Assembly: GCF_020748465.1 (NCBI RefSeq) | Contig: NZ_JAHZMP010000003.1 | Location: forward strand, 372,001 to 436,000 | DNA: 64,000 bases | DNA from: Terrisporobacter mayombei | GTDB lineage: Bacteria > Bacillota > Clostridia > Peptostreptococcales > Peptostreptococcaceae | Direction of reading: 5' to 3' | Part shown: positions 37,675 to 46,694 of the stretch, one piece after another | Numbering within the stretch: position 1 is the stretch's first letter | How the letters are laid out: each line of letters opens with the position of its first letter | Notes under the pieces: model-generated | The model's database searches: none | Seen by the model: only the letters and a program-made list of their open reading frames with translations | Told to the model about the DNA's origin: nothing | Position numbers and translations under genes: made by a program

Positions 37675-38202
37675 TCAAAAATTGTTATTCTTTGTCAACA
37701 ATTTCACGGAAAATTTTGTCAATTTTGGGCAACAATACTTTGATACTAATCCTACAAACATCCCTGTAACTAAAGATGCTATAAGCATAAATGGTAAATA
37801 CCCTACCATATTAATATTTTGTACTATTATACTCGCTACTAATAATTGTCCTATATTATGTCCTATTGCACCTATAATACTCACTCCTACAATAGAAAAA
37901 CCTTTTATTTTACTAGATAAATACATACCTATTAAACTTAGATATGCTCCCCCTATACTAAATAATAAGTATGAAATAGGTCCAGCAAAAATAGAAGATA
38001 ATATAATTCTAACAGTTAGTATTATACAAGTATCTTTTAAACCTAAAATTATCAATGATATAAGCGTTATTATATTTGATAAACCTAGCTTAGCTCCTGG
38101 AAAAATAGCTATTAATGGGTTAGGTATATAAGTTTCAAATATATATAATACTAAGCTATATGCAACCATCAAACCTAAAAAAGTCATCTTTTTAGTCTTC
38201 AT
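37675..38202 (-). CDS. Gx transporter family protein (HepS1/ThiW-like)
   Basis: 175 residues with about five transmembrane segments. The motif PNPLIAIFPGAKLGLSNIITL and later GAIGHNIGQLLVA are typical of the Gx_transp family, sometimes annotated as heptaprenyl diphosphate synthase component I, and resembling ECF S components. In many Clostridia a NusG-II protein lies beside it; here it stands alone between a Spo0E-like gene and the divergent feoAB operon. Substrate unknown. Confidence 0.85.
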   Translation of the reverse strand: MKTKKMTFLGLMVAYSLVLYIFETYIPNPLIAIFPGAKLGLSNIITLISLIILGLKDTCIILTVRIILSSIFAGPISYLLFSIGGAYLSLIGMYLSSKIKGFSIVGVSIIGAIGHNIGQLLVASIIVQNINMVGYLPFMLIASLVTGMFVGLVSKYCCPKLTKFSVKLLTKNNNF

Positions 38203-38319
38203 TAATTTTCATCTCCATTTTTCAACCTACTACTATAATACAATATATAGTTGAAAACCTCTATATTTTAAATTTTTTTATATGACTTTTAAAAATATAA
38301 TATTAAAATTATGATTATA

Positions 38320-38373
38320 TTGACATTTGAACTAAATATAGTTATAATTTAATTGATAATGAAACTCATTAGG
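38320..38373 (+). promoter_or_regulatory. Consensus sigma-A promoter with Fur box before feoAB
   Basis: TTGACA (38320-38325), 17 bases, TATAAT (38343-38348) is a perfect promoter. GATAATGAAACTCATTAGG (38355-38373) matches 15 of 19 bases of the Fur consensus GATAATGATAATCATTATC and covers the expected transcription start. This predicts strong transcription shut off by Fe2+-Fur. Confidence 0.92.
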
Positions 38374-38384
38374 AGGTGTTAATG

Positions 38385-38618
38385 ATGACTGTTTACGACT
38401 TAAAAGTTGGCCAAAGCGGCACAATTAATAATATAGATGGTGATGAAAAATTAGCAAAAAGACTTCTTGCTTTAGGATGTATTGCTAATACTGAAATAGA
38501 AATAAAGAAAATTGCTCCATTAGGAGATCCAATAATAGTAAATTTTAGAGGACTTAACTTAGCTTTAAGAAAATCTGATGCTAAAAGTATTTACTTAAAA
38601 GACAGCGAGGTGATTTAG
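38385..38618 (+). CDS. feoA: Ferrous iron transport protein A
   Basis: 77 residues forming an SH3-like fold (LKVGQSGTINNIDGD ... KRLLALGCIANTEIEIKKIAPLGDP ... LNLALRKSDAKSIYL). It assists FeoB on the cytoplasmic side. ATG 38385 stands 8-9 bases after AGGAGG; ATG 38382 is also possible. It directly abuts feoB, and the pair lies under a Fur-type promoter. No FeoC gene is seen. Confidence 0.95.
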   Translation: MTVYDLKVGQSGTINNIDGDEKLAKRLLALGCIANTEIEIKKIAPLGDPIIVNFRGLNLALRKSDAKSIYLKDSEVI

Positions 38619-40544
38619 TTGATTAACGTAGCTTTATTCGGTAACCCTAACGTTGGTAAGACTACTGTTTTTAACTTATTAACAGGTTCTAACCAATATG
38701 TTGGTAACTGGCCTGGGGTAACAATTGAAAAAAAGGAAGGCTATTTAGATGATAATATAAAAATAGTAGATTTACCTGGTATATATGCCATGGATACTTT
38801 CTCTAACGAGGAAAAAGTGTCTAAAGATTTTTTAGAACAAGGGAATGTTGATGTAATAGTAAATGTGGTGGATGCTTCTAATCTTGACAGAAACTTATAC
38901 CTTACTACTCAGCTTATGAAATATAATAAACCAATCGTTATTTTACTTAATATGGTTGATTTAGCTGAGTCTAAAGGAATAAAACTAGATTATGATAAAT
39001 TAGCTAAAAACCTTAACGTTACTATTCTTCCTATAGTGGCAAAGAAGAAAACTGGTTTAGAAAATATTAAATCTGTAATTGAAAATGCTTCAAAATCTAG
39101 AGTTAATCACTCTGTAAATTTTGGAGATGAAACTGAAACTTATAAAAAAATAGAAGAAATTATATCTGATGCAACTATAGTTCCTTCGATTAAGAAAAAA
39201 TCAATAAGTGATCGTATAGATGATGTTGTTCTTAATCCTATACTTGCTTATCCAATTTTCATAGGAATTTTACTTTTATTATTTAAGTTTACTTTTGATT
39301 GGGTAGGTGGGCCTTTACAAGAATGGTTTGGAGGAGCAATAGAAGCCTATGTAATGACTCCAGTTGACGGTATGTTAGCTAATTCAAGTTTATGGTTTAA
39401 ATCACTTATAGTTGACGGTGTACTTGGCGGTGTAGCTGGTACTTTACCTTTCTTCCCGTTGATTTTCACTTTATTCTTAGGAATATCATTATTTGAAGAT
39501 AGTGGATATATGTCAAGAGCCGCATTTTTAATGGATAAAATAATGTATAGAGTTGGTTTATCTGGTAAAGCGTTCATACCTATGGTCATGGGACTTGGAT
39601 GTTCATCTCCAGCAATAATGGCAACTAGAACTTTGGAAAGTGAAAAAGATAGAAAGATAACAGCATTAATTTCTCCACTTATGACTTGTGGTGCTAAATT
39701 ACCTATATATGCTTTATTCGTATCTATCTTCTTCCCAAAACATAAAGCTTTAGTTACTACATCTTTATATATATTAGGTGTAGTTGTAGCAATATTAGTT
39801 GCCTTAGTATTAAATAAAACGGTATACAAAACTCAAGCAGAACCTTTTGTTCTTGAGTTACCAGAATATAGAGTTCCTACTTTATCAGCTTTATTAAAAA
39901 ATACTTGGAGCAAATCTAAAGGATTTTTAATAAGAGTTATTACTGTAATGTTTGCCATGTCAGTAGTTATATGGTTCTTATCATCATTTAACTTACATGG
40001 ATTTACTGAAAATATTAACCATAGTTTCTTAGCTTCATTTGGTAAGTTACTGGCTCCATTATTTGCTCCTTTAGGATTTACAGACTGGAGAATTTCAGTT
40101 TCTATACTTACAGGGCTTGGCGCTAAAGAAATAGTTGTAAATACAATGTCAGTTTTATTTGGTAGTAACTTAGCTCAAGTTTTACCTACTGTATTCACTG
40201 GAGTTACAGCACTTTCATTCTTAGCATTCTCTGCACTATATACTCCATGTATAGCAGCTCTTGCCACTATGAGAAAAGAATACGGAAATAAAATGATGAT
40301 GATATCTTTATCTTATCAATTTATACTAGCTTGGGTAGCTGCTTTATTAGTAAATGTAATCGGAAATCTTATACTTGGAAATAATGCATCTATCGAATAT
40401 ATTGTTGGTGGTGCAATCGTATTAGCTGCAGCATTTATCCTATTTAGAATGTTTAAAAATAAATCAAATAATAAGGGCGGTTGTAGTGGTTGTTCTTCTT
40501 GCCCATCAAGTGGTTCTTGCCATGCAAAAGCTACAAATGAATAA
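38619..40544 (+). CDS. feoB: Ferrous iron transport protein B
   Basis: 641 residues. The N-terminal G domain carries GNPNVGKTT (G1), VDLPGIY (G3) and NMVD (G4); the membrane part has the two GATE regions (including AAFLMDKIMYRVGLSGKAFIPMVMGLGCSSPAIMATRT) and about eight helices. It imports Fe2+. The start is TTG, immediately after the feoA stop, with GAGGTGA upstream. The tail GGCSGCSSCPSSGSCH is Cys-rich and may bind metal. Confidence 0.96.
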   Translation: MINVALFGNPNVGKTTVFNLLTGSNQYVGNWPGVTIEKKEGYLDDNIKIVDLPGIYAMDTFSNEEKVSKDFLEQGNVDVIVNVVDASNLDRNLYLTTQLMKYNKPIVILLNMVDLAESKGIKLDYDKLAKNLNVTILPIVAKKKTGLENIKSVIENASKSRVNHSVNFGDETETYKKIEEIISDATIVPSIKKKSISDRIDDVVLNPILAYPIFIGILLLLFKFTFDWVGGPLQEWFGGAIEAYVMTPVDGMLANSSLWFKSLIVDGVLGGVAGTLPFFPLIFTLFLGISLFEDSGYMSRAAFLMDKIMYRVGLSGKAFIPMVMGLGCSSPAIMATRTLESEKDRKITALISPLMTCGAKLPIYALFVSIFFPKHKALVTTSLYILGVVVAILVALVLNKTVYKTQAEPFVLELPEYRVPTLSALLKNTWSKSKGFLIRVITVMFAMSVVIWFLSSFNLHGFTENINHSFLASFGKLLAPLFAPLGFTDWRISVSILTGLGAKEIVVNTMSVLFGSNLAQVLPTVFTGVTALSFLAFSALYTPCIAALATMRKEYGNKMMMISLSYQFILAWVAALLVNVIGNLILGNNASIEYIVGGAIVLAAAFILFRMFKNKSNNKGGCSGCSSCPSSGSCHAKATNE

Positions 40545-40551
40545 TAAATAA

Positions 40552-40588
40552 AAAATTGCTATATCTATTAAGATATAGCAATTTTTAT
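40552..40588. terminator. Bidirectional terminator after feoB
   Basis: AAATTGCTATATCT pairs with AGATATAGCAATTT, with A/T-runs on both sides. It ends feoAB and the converging methyltransferase gene. Confidence 0.88.
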
Positions 40589-40591
40589 TAG

Positions 40592-41434
40592 CTATTTTAT
40601 TAACACTGCTGAACCATGTATATCGCATAATGGCGCAATAAAAATATTATTCTCCCTACAATATTCTTTTACCGCATCTTTTACCCCAGGAAGTCGACTA
40701 CTATTGTAATCATGTACTATAATCATTCCACCTTTAACAAGCTTTGGATAAAATATTTTCAACCCTTCATAAGTCGGTTTATATAAATCGGTATCTAAGC
40801 TAACAAAACAAAAACTTGGCAAATCTTCTTTTATACTTTCAGGAAAATGTCCTTTTATAAACACTGCTTGTTCTTGATATGGAAGCTTATCCTTCACCAA
40901 CTCCACATTAGTATCTGAGAAATCTCCTTCTTTGGTTTTTGAATATCCCTGACTTCTTTCTATATCAATATCATCACTATAAAATCCTCCAAAAGTATCA
41001 AAGAGGTATAGTTTTCTATTTGGAAATAATTTATTTATTTCTGATGCAAATTTACCTTTATATACACCTAGCTCAGCAACCTCCCCATCTAACTTTTGTT
41101 CATTTATTTCTGATGCTATTAATCTTAATGATGCCAACCTTATATCAAGATATTGTTTAAAATCATTAATATCAAATACTATTCCTTCATAGTTTAATAA
41201 TTCTAATTGAAGTTGAATTTCTTCAGCTGATTCTTTATTTAGAACTGCAATAACAATAATATCCGGCATAATTTTTACAGATTCTTTAGCCGAATATATT
41301 CTTTTATTATTTTTGTATTTTCCGCACAAGTTTGGATTATTATCTATAAATCCTAATAGTTCAAAATCTCCACTTATCCAATTTGATATCATATTCCCAG
41401 CTTGACCTGACCCAAATATCATTATCTTATTCAT
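40592..41434 (-). CDS. TylF/MycF-type methyltransferase with N-terminal nucleotide-binding-like domain
   Basis: 280 residues. Residues 1-90 (MIFGSGQAGNMISNWISG ... FELLGFIDNNP ... IIVIAVLN) resemble the Rossmann domain found in PglD- or CapD-like sugar proteins. Residues ~110-280 are TylF-like: GEVAELGVYKGKFASEINK, YLFDTFGGF, FVSLDTDLYKPTYEGLKIFYPKL and GGMIIVHDY. Such proteins often methylate sugars. It may act on a surface polysaccharide, though no glycan genes are near. GGGAGAG precedes ATG. Confidence 0.82.
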   Translation of the reverse strand: MNKIMIFGSGQAGNMISNWISGDFELLGFIDNNPNLCGKYKNNKRIYSAKESVKIMPDIIVIAVLNKESAEEIQLQLELLNYEGIVFDINDFKQYLDIRLASLRLIASEINEQKLDGEVAELGVYKGKFASEINKLFPNRKLYLFDTFGGFYSDDIDIERSQGYSKTKEGDFSDTNVELVKDKLPYQEQAVFIKGHFPESIKEDLPSFCFVSLDTDLYKPTYEGLKIFYPKLVKGGMIIVHDYNSSRLPGVKDAVKEYCRENNIFIAPLCDIHGSAVLIK

Positions 41435-41497
41435 AATACTCTCCCATTTTCATTTTTCTTTTTGTAAATAAACAATCTTTATCTTATCTATTAATAT

Positions 41498-41986
41498 TTA
41501 ATTATTCAAATATACATTGTTTAACCAGGTATCAACTTTTTCTGATACTTCTTCTTTATTCTCTTTTAAAGGATCATTAAAATCTATTTGCCCTTTAAAA
41601 TTATTCTTTGGAATAGATTCTTTTATATTCTTATAGAACTTATCTGCTCCACCGCCTCCATGGCAAGCAAATAAGTATATATTTTTATCATATATACGTT
41701 CTTGGTTTAAAAAAGTATTGTAAGGAGGTGCGTAAGTACCAACCCATATAGGTGTCCCAATAAAAATATTTTCGTAATTGTCTATATTTATTTCATATGA
41801 TGAAAGTTCTGGTTTTTCTTTAAATAGTACGCTTCTTCCTCCCCAAAAATATTTTTTAAATCCTGAATTATGATACTTTTTCTTTGGTTTTAGTTCCAAT
41901 ATGTCTGAATTAGTTTTTTCAGCTATAATATCTGCTATTAATTTTGTATTACCTTCTAATGAATAAAAAACTACAAGATTTTTCAT
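41498..41986 (-). CDS. Flavodoxin-like protein
   Basis: 162 residues. The FMN phosphate loop is YSLEGNTKLIADIIA (about 8-22); the isoalloxazine-binding loops are GTPIWVGTYAPPYNTFL (~79-95) and ACHGGGGADKF. This is the short flavodoxin_4/NAD(P)H-dependent flavoprotein type. It would carry electrons in the cytoplasm. It is located 64 bases upstream of the TylF-like gene on the same strand and may be co-transcribed. Confidence 0.85.
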   Translation of the reverse strand: MKNLVVFYSLEGNTKLIADIIAEKTNSDILELKPKKKYHNSGFKKYFWGGRSVLFKEKPELSSYEINIDNYENIFIGTPIWVGTYAPPYNTFLNQERIYDKNIYLFACHGGGGADKFYKNIKESIPKNNFKGQIDFNDPLKENKEEVSEKVDTWLNNVYLNN

Positions 41987-42093
41987 ATATTTTTCATCTT
42001 CTTTCTTTTTGTACTTATATATAAATAGTAATAATTTAATCTCTAAATCTCAATATAAATTAAATTTATATATTGTGAAATTTATTATGTGTT

Positions 42094-42128
42094 AAAAAAA
42101 TAGTGAGGATAATAATCCCCACCATTTT
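42094..42128 (-). terminator. Terminator of htrA
   Basis: On the minus strand GGTGGGGATTATTATCCTCACTATTTTTTT forms a short G-C-rich stem with a T-run. It lies about 20 bases after the htrA stop. Confidence 0.75.
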
Positions 42129-42143
42129 TACTAATATTTGTCG

Positions 42144-43232
42144 TTAAAAGCTTACGTTTAATTTTACCTCTTTACCATCTCTATTCACTACTAATTTTGT
42201 CTTGTCACCACTCTTATATTCATATAGACGTTTAGTTAAGTCTGACATACTTGTTAATTTTGTGTCCCCTAATTTGACTATTATATCTCCTGCTTTAACT
42301 CCTGCTTTTTTAGCTGGAGAATTATCAACTACTTCTCCAACAAATACACCTTCGTCAGTAGCTACTTGTTGTCCTTGAGACTGAGCATAAGCTGCATAAG
42401 TTGATGCATCATATCCTTTTATACCTAGTGTTACTTTTTTATAACTTCCGTCTTTAATTACTGATTGTATTATTTCTTTTGCTTGATTAATTGGAATAGC
42501 AAATCCTAAACTTTCACCTTCAGATGTTTTAGCTGTATTTATTCCTATAACTTGGCCACTTTCGTTTAATAATGGTCCACCACTATTACCAGAGTTTATA
42601 CTTGCATCTGTTTGAATAAGCCCTGTCATAGTAGCTTGTTCAGTTTTTATAGTTCTATCTAGCCCACTTATTATACCTTGTGTAACTGTTCTTTGTAACT
42701 CTAATCCAAGTGGATTACCTATAGCTATTGCTATATCACCTATTGAAACTTTATCACTATCTCCAAGTTCTGCTGGAGTAAGACCAGTTTTATTTACTTT
42801 TACTACAGCTAAATCTAATTGTGAGTCATGCCAAACTACATTACCATCAACACTTGAACCATCGTTGAATAGTACATTTACTTTTTTAGCTTCTCCATCA
42901 GAAATAACATGAGAGTTTGTAAGAATGTATCCATTTGAATCTACTACTATACCTGTTCCCACGCCTTCCGATTCAGTTGGAATAGAAAACATATTATTTG
43001 AACTCATAACAGTTGTAGTAATACCTACTACAGATGGCATTGCCTTTTCTGTTACTGCCTGATATACATTTGTGCTTTTTCCTTTGCTATTTATACTTAT
43101 ACTTTGTGATGAAGATGGTCCAGATGATGCACTTAAATTATTTTTCAATAATACTACTGTTAAAAACGAGCTAAGTACTGAGCATATTACAGCTACAACT
43201 ACTACTAATCCTATCCCTTTTTTTCTTGCCAT
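42144..43232 (-). CDS. htrA: HtrA/DegP-type serine protease with PDZ domain
   Basis: 362 residues. A membrane anchor (about 7-26) precedes a trypsin-like domain with the triad ILTNSHVIS (His), HDSQLDLAVVKV (Asp) and NSGNSGGPLL (Ser), and a PDZ domain (about 270-360, GVFVGEVVDNSPAKKAGVKAGDIIVKLG). It degrades misfolded proteins outside the membrane. ATG 43232 (MARKKG) follows AGGAGG. Monocistronic. Confidence 0.95.
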   Translation of the reverse strand: MARKKGIGLVVVVAVICSVLSSFLTVVLLKNNLSASSGPSSSQSISINSKGKSTNVYQAVTEKAMPSVVGITTTVMSSNNMFSIPTESEGVGTGIVVDSNGYILTNSHVISDGEAKKVNVLFNDGSSVDGNVVWHDSQLDLAVVKVNKTGLTPAELGDSDKVSIGDIAIAIGNPLGLELQRTVTQGIISGLDRTIKTEQATMTGLIQTDASINSGNSGGPLLNESGQVIGINTAKTSEGESLGFAIPINQAKEIIQSVIKDGSYKKVTLGIKGYDASTYAAYAQSQGQQVATDEGVFVGEVVDNSPAKKAGVKAGDIIVKLGDTKLTSMSDLTKRLYEYKSGDKTKLVVNRDGKEVKLNVSF

Positions 43233-43310
43233 TTTTTCTCCTCCTAACAAAATAAACTTATCATTATTTTTTTATATTATTAATGTTTATAATCTTTTCT
43301 AAAAAAAAGA

Positions 43311-43358
43311 AATCATCAAATTCGATATAAATCTCTTATGATGATTTCATTATAATAT
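43311..43358 (-). terminator. Terminator of pgi
   Basis: GAAATCATCA (43349-43358 side) pairs over 10 bases with TGATGATTTC, loop 20 bases, followed on the minus strand by TTTTTTTT. It lies between pgi and htrA. Confidence 0.8.
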
Positions 43359-43383
43359 TTTATTCTTAATTAAACCTTAATTT

Positions 43384-44730
43384 TTAAAGTCTTTTTTCTA
43401 ATTCTTTTTTTTCTTTTTCAAATCCTGGTTTACCTAATAAAGCAAACATATTCTTTTTGTATGCTTCAACACCCGGTTGATTAAATGGATTTACTCCTAA
43501 TAGATATCCACTTATTCCACAAGCTTTTTCGAAGAAATATACTAAGTATCCAAAGTTATACTCATTTAATGTTGGTATATCTATTATTAAATTTGGAACT
43601 TGACCATCAGTATGAGCAAGTAAAGTACCTTGGAATGCTTTTTCATTTACAAAATCCATAGTTTTCTCACTTAAGTAGTTAAGTCCATCTAAATCTTTTT
43701 CTTCTGATTTTAATTCAACTACTTTTCTTGGTTTCTCCACATTTAAAACTGTTTCAAATAATATTCTCTTACCATCTTGAACATATTGTCCCATTGAGTG
43801 TAAGTCAGTTGAAAAATCTACTGAAGCTGGGAATATACCTTTTTGATCTTTCCCTTCACTTTCTCCGTATAATTGTTTCCACCATTCACTTACAAAGTGT
43901 AAGTTTGGTTCATAGTTTACTAGTAACTCTATGTCTTTACCTTTTCTATGTAATATATTTCTTACAGCTGCATATTGGTAGCAATCATTTTCTTCTAAGT
44001 TAGATGTAGAATATTTTATACGAGCATCGTTAGCTCCTTGCATCATTTCATCTATGTCAAATCCTGCTGCAGCTATTGGTAATAGTCCAACTGCTGTTAA
44101 TACAGAAAATCTTCCCCCAACATCATCTGGTATTACAAAAGTTTCATATCCCTCTTCATCAGAAACTTGTTTTAATGCACCTTTTTTAGCATCTGTAGTT
44201 GCATATATTCTTTTTGCTGCCTCTTCTTTACCATATTTGTTTTCTAAGAACTCTTTTAAAACTCTAAAAGCTATAGCTGGCTCAGTAGTAGTTCCTGATT
44301 TAGATATAACATTTAATGATACATCTTTGTCCTTAATTATTTCAATTAAGTCCATTAAATAAGTTGAACTTATATTGTTCCCTGCAAAATATACTTCTGG
44401 AGCTTTTCTATCATCTTTGCTTAAGCTATTTCTGAATGAGTGACCTAAACATTCTATTGCAGCTCTAGCTCCTAAATATGAACCACCAATTCCTATTACT
44501 ACTAGTGCATCTGAATCTGATTGTATCTTTTGAGCTGCTTTTTTTATTCTTGCAAACTCTTCTTTATCATAATTATTAGGAAGGTCTATCCACCCTAAAA
44601 AATCCTTTCCTGGACCAGTTTTTTCATGAAGCATTTCATGTGCAACATCAACATAAGGTTGTAATGTATCAACTTCTTCCTTAGCAAAAAAATCTAAGGC
44701 TTTACTATAATTAAATTTAATTTTGTTCAT
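43384..44730 (-). CDS. pgi: Glucose-6-phosphate isomerase
   Basis: It interconverts glucose 6-phosphate and fructose 6-phosphate in glycolysis. [54 protein letters not shown] and the C-terminal [32 protein letters not shown] are PGI signatures. 448 residues fits the short Gram-positive form. GGGAG precedes ATG. Single gene, with its own terminator. Confidence 0.97.
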   Translation of the reverse strand: MNKIKFNYSKALDFFAKEEVDTLQPYVDVAHEMLHEKTGPGKDFLGWIDLPNNYDKEEFARIKKAAQKIQSDSDALVVIGIGGSYLGARAAIECLGHSFRNSLSKDDRKAPEVYFAGNNISSTYLMDLIEIIKDKDVSLNVISKSGTTTEPAIAFRVLKEFLENKYGKEEAAKRIYATTDAKKGALKQVSDEEGYETFVIPDDVGGRFSVLTAVGLLPIAAAGFDIDEMMQGANDARIKYSTSNLEENDCYQYAAVRNILHRKGKDIELLVNYEPNLHFVSEWWKQLYGESEGKDQKGIFPASVDFSTDLHSMGQYVQDGKRILFETVLNVEKPRKVVELKSEEKDLDGLNYLSEKTMDFVNEKAFQGTLLAHTDGQVPNLIIDIPTLNEYNFGYLVYFFEKACGISGYLLGVNPFNQPGVEAYKKNMFALLGKPGFEKEKKELEKRL

Positions 44731-44854
44731 AATTCTACTCCCTTTTTTATAATATTTATACCATAAAATTATATCATAAAACCAATTTGCCTTCTTGTTA
44801 AAAAATTGTTTAGTTTATATTATTTTTTTATTACATCAATTAATATTTGCATTT

Positions 44855-44905
44855 TTATAAAAAATATAAAAAGCTTTAGAAATAAATATTATCTCTAAAG
44901 CTTTA
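44855..44905 (-). terminator. Terminator of the Na/Pi cotransporter gene
   Basis: AAAGCTTTAGA pairs with TCTAAAGCTTT around a 13-base loop, followed on the minus strand by TTATATTTTTTATA. Confidence 0.8.
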
Positions 44906-44913
44906 TATGTTAT

Positions 44914-46536
44914 CTATTTTTCATTTACACTTTGTGCTATAACTTGTTGAGCTATATTAACAGCGTGGTCTGAAACTCTTTCTAAGTTAGCTATTACTTC
45001 TAAATAAATAATACCATTGTCTATACTACACATATTATTATTTAATCTTCTCATATGATTTATTCTACATGATTTTTCCATAATATCTACTTGTTCTTCC
45101 ATTTTGATTACTTTACAAGCAAGATCTACATCTGAAGTTCTCATAGACTCTAATGCATAAGTATATGTTGATAAGACTTTATTGTACATATCGTTCAACT
45201 CATTTCTTGCATGATCTGAGAATGTAACGTCATTAGTTATACTATTTTGAGCTAATTCCGCTATATTTTCAGCATGATCTCCTATTCTTTCTATATCATT
45301 AACTGTATTAAATAATGAATCTATTACTTCCCTTGACTCTTCATTTAAAGGTGCTTTTGATAATTTAAGCAAGTAATTTAATATCATTTTTTGTAATTCA
45401 TTTATTCTTTTTTCTTTTCTTAAAGTGCTAGATATATCTTTTTCTGATTTTTCCAATACACCTCTCATGGCGCAATCTAAACTTTGCTTAGACTTTTCAC
45501 CCATTCTTAATGTTTCTTTTTCAACATTCACTAATGCTATTGAAGGTGTTTCAATCATTCTATCATCTATAAATTTAACGACTTTTACATCATCATCTTC
45601 TGTATGATTATCTGGTACTAATTTAGTAGCTAATTTTATTATAACTTTGTTAAATGGTAATAAAATTAAAGTTGATGCTATATTAAATATTGTATGAACA
45701 TTGGCAATTTGTCTTGCAACATTATTTGGATCCATATAAGTTACTGCAGTAACAACTAATTTATTTAAGAATATTAAGAATATTACCGTTCCAAGTATAT
45801 TAAATATTAAATGTATAAGGGCTGCTCTTTTTGCACTTATGCTTGCACCTATACTTGATAATAAAGATGTAACACAAGTACCTATATTTTGGCCATATAA
45901 TATTGGTAGTGCACTATTAAGTGGTATTAGCCCTTGTGAAGCTAAAACAACTAACATACCCATTGAAGCACTTGAACTTTGTATTATTGCTGTTATTCCA
46001 AACCCTAATAATAATCCTAAGATTGGATGTTTACCAAAAGTAAGTAATGCGTTAGTAAATCCTGTATACTCCGATAATGGTTTAACTGCTTCTTTCATAA
46101 AGTCCATACCTGTAAATAGAATACCAAATCCTATTAAAACTTCTGCTATATGCTTAGTTCTTGGCTTTCCACCGAATAAATAAAGAATAATACCTATTCC
46201 TAAAGCTACAGGAGCTAGTCCATTCATATCTATAGATACTAATTGAGCTGTAACTGTTGTACCTATGTTTGCACCCATAATTACTCCTACTGCTTGTGGT
46301 AATGTCATTATACCAGCATTGACAAAACCAACTACCATTACCGTAGTAGCACTTGATGACTGGATTACAGCTGTTACTAATGTCCCAACAAGGACTCCCA
46401 TAAATATATTACTAGTTAGAAGTTCTATAATCTTTTTAAGCTTACTTCCAGCTGCTTTTTCTAGGGCTTCTCCCATAAGATTCATCCCAAATAGGAATAG
46501 TCCTAATCCACCCATAATACCTATGATTATTTCCAA
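44914..46536 (-). CDS. Na+/phosphate cotransporter (NptA/YjbB family) with PhoU domain
   Basis: 540 residues. The membrane half carries two inverted Na_Pi repeats with the QSSSATTV and QSSSASMG motifs (residues ~59-66 and ~184-191). The C-terminal ~200 residues form a PhoU-like helical domain (NDIERIGDHAENIAEL ... ANLERVSDHAVNIAQQ). The start is TTG at 46536 after AAGGAGG. It offers a second route for phosphate movement besides the Pst system; unlike pst, no Pho box is seen upstream. Confidence 0.9.
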   Translation of the reverse strand: MEIIIGIMGGLGLFLFGMNLMGEALEKAAGSKLKKIIELLTSNIFMGVLVGTLVTAVIQSSSATTVMVVGFVNAGIMTLPQAVGVIMGANIGTTVTAQLVSIDMNGLAPVALGIGIILYLFGGKPRTKHIAEVLIGFGILFTGMDFMKEAVKPLSEYTGFTNALLTFGKHPILGLLLGFGITAIIQSSSASMGMLVVLASQGLIPLNSALPILYGQNIGTCVTSLLSSIGASISAKRAALIHLIFNILGTVIFLIFLNKLVVTAVTYMDPNNVARQIANVHTIFNIASTLILLPFNKVIIKLATKLVPDNHTEDDDVKVVKFIDDRMIETPSIALVNVEKETLRMGEKSKQSLDCAMRGVLEKSEKDISSTLRKEKRINELQKMILNYLLKLSKAPLNEESREVIDSLFNTVNDIERIGDHAENIAELAQNSITNDVTFSDHARNELNDMYNKVLSTYTYALESMRTSDVDLACKVIKMEEQVDIMEKSCRINHMRRLNNNMCSIDNGIIYLEVIANLERVSDHAVNIAQQVIAQSVNEK

Positions 46537-46694
46537 ATTTTATTCCTCCTTAGTTACATTCGTTCATTGATTATTATATTTTGCTTCTAATCTTAAAAAA
46601 TTTTTTACTATTATGTATTTATGATTTAATGCATAAACATTATATCATAAATCTTTGTTAATTTTTTTTATCAATTCCCTCATAATTGTTAAAA

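Noticed and set aside
46537-46694. Pho box before the Na/Pi cotransporter gene
   Set aside because: TGTTAA-like words occur but not at 11-base spacing.
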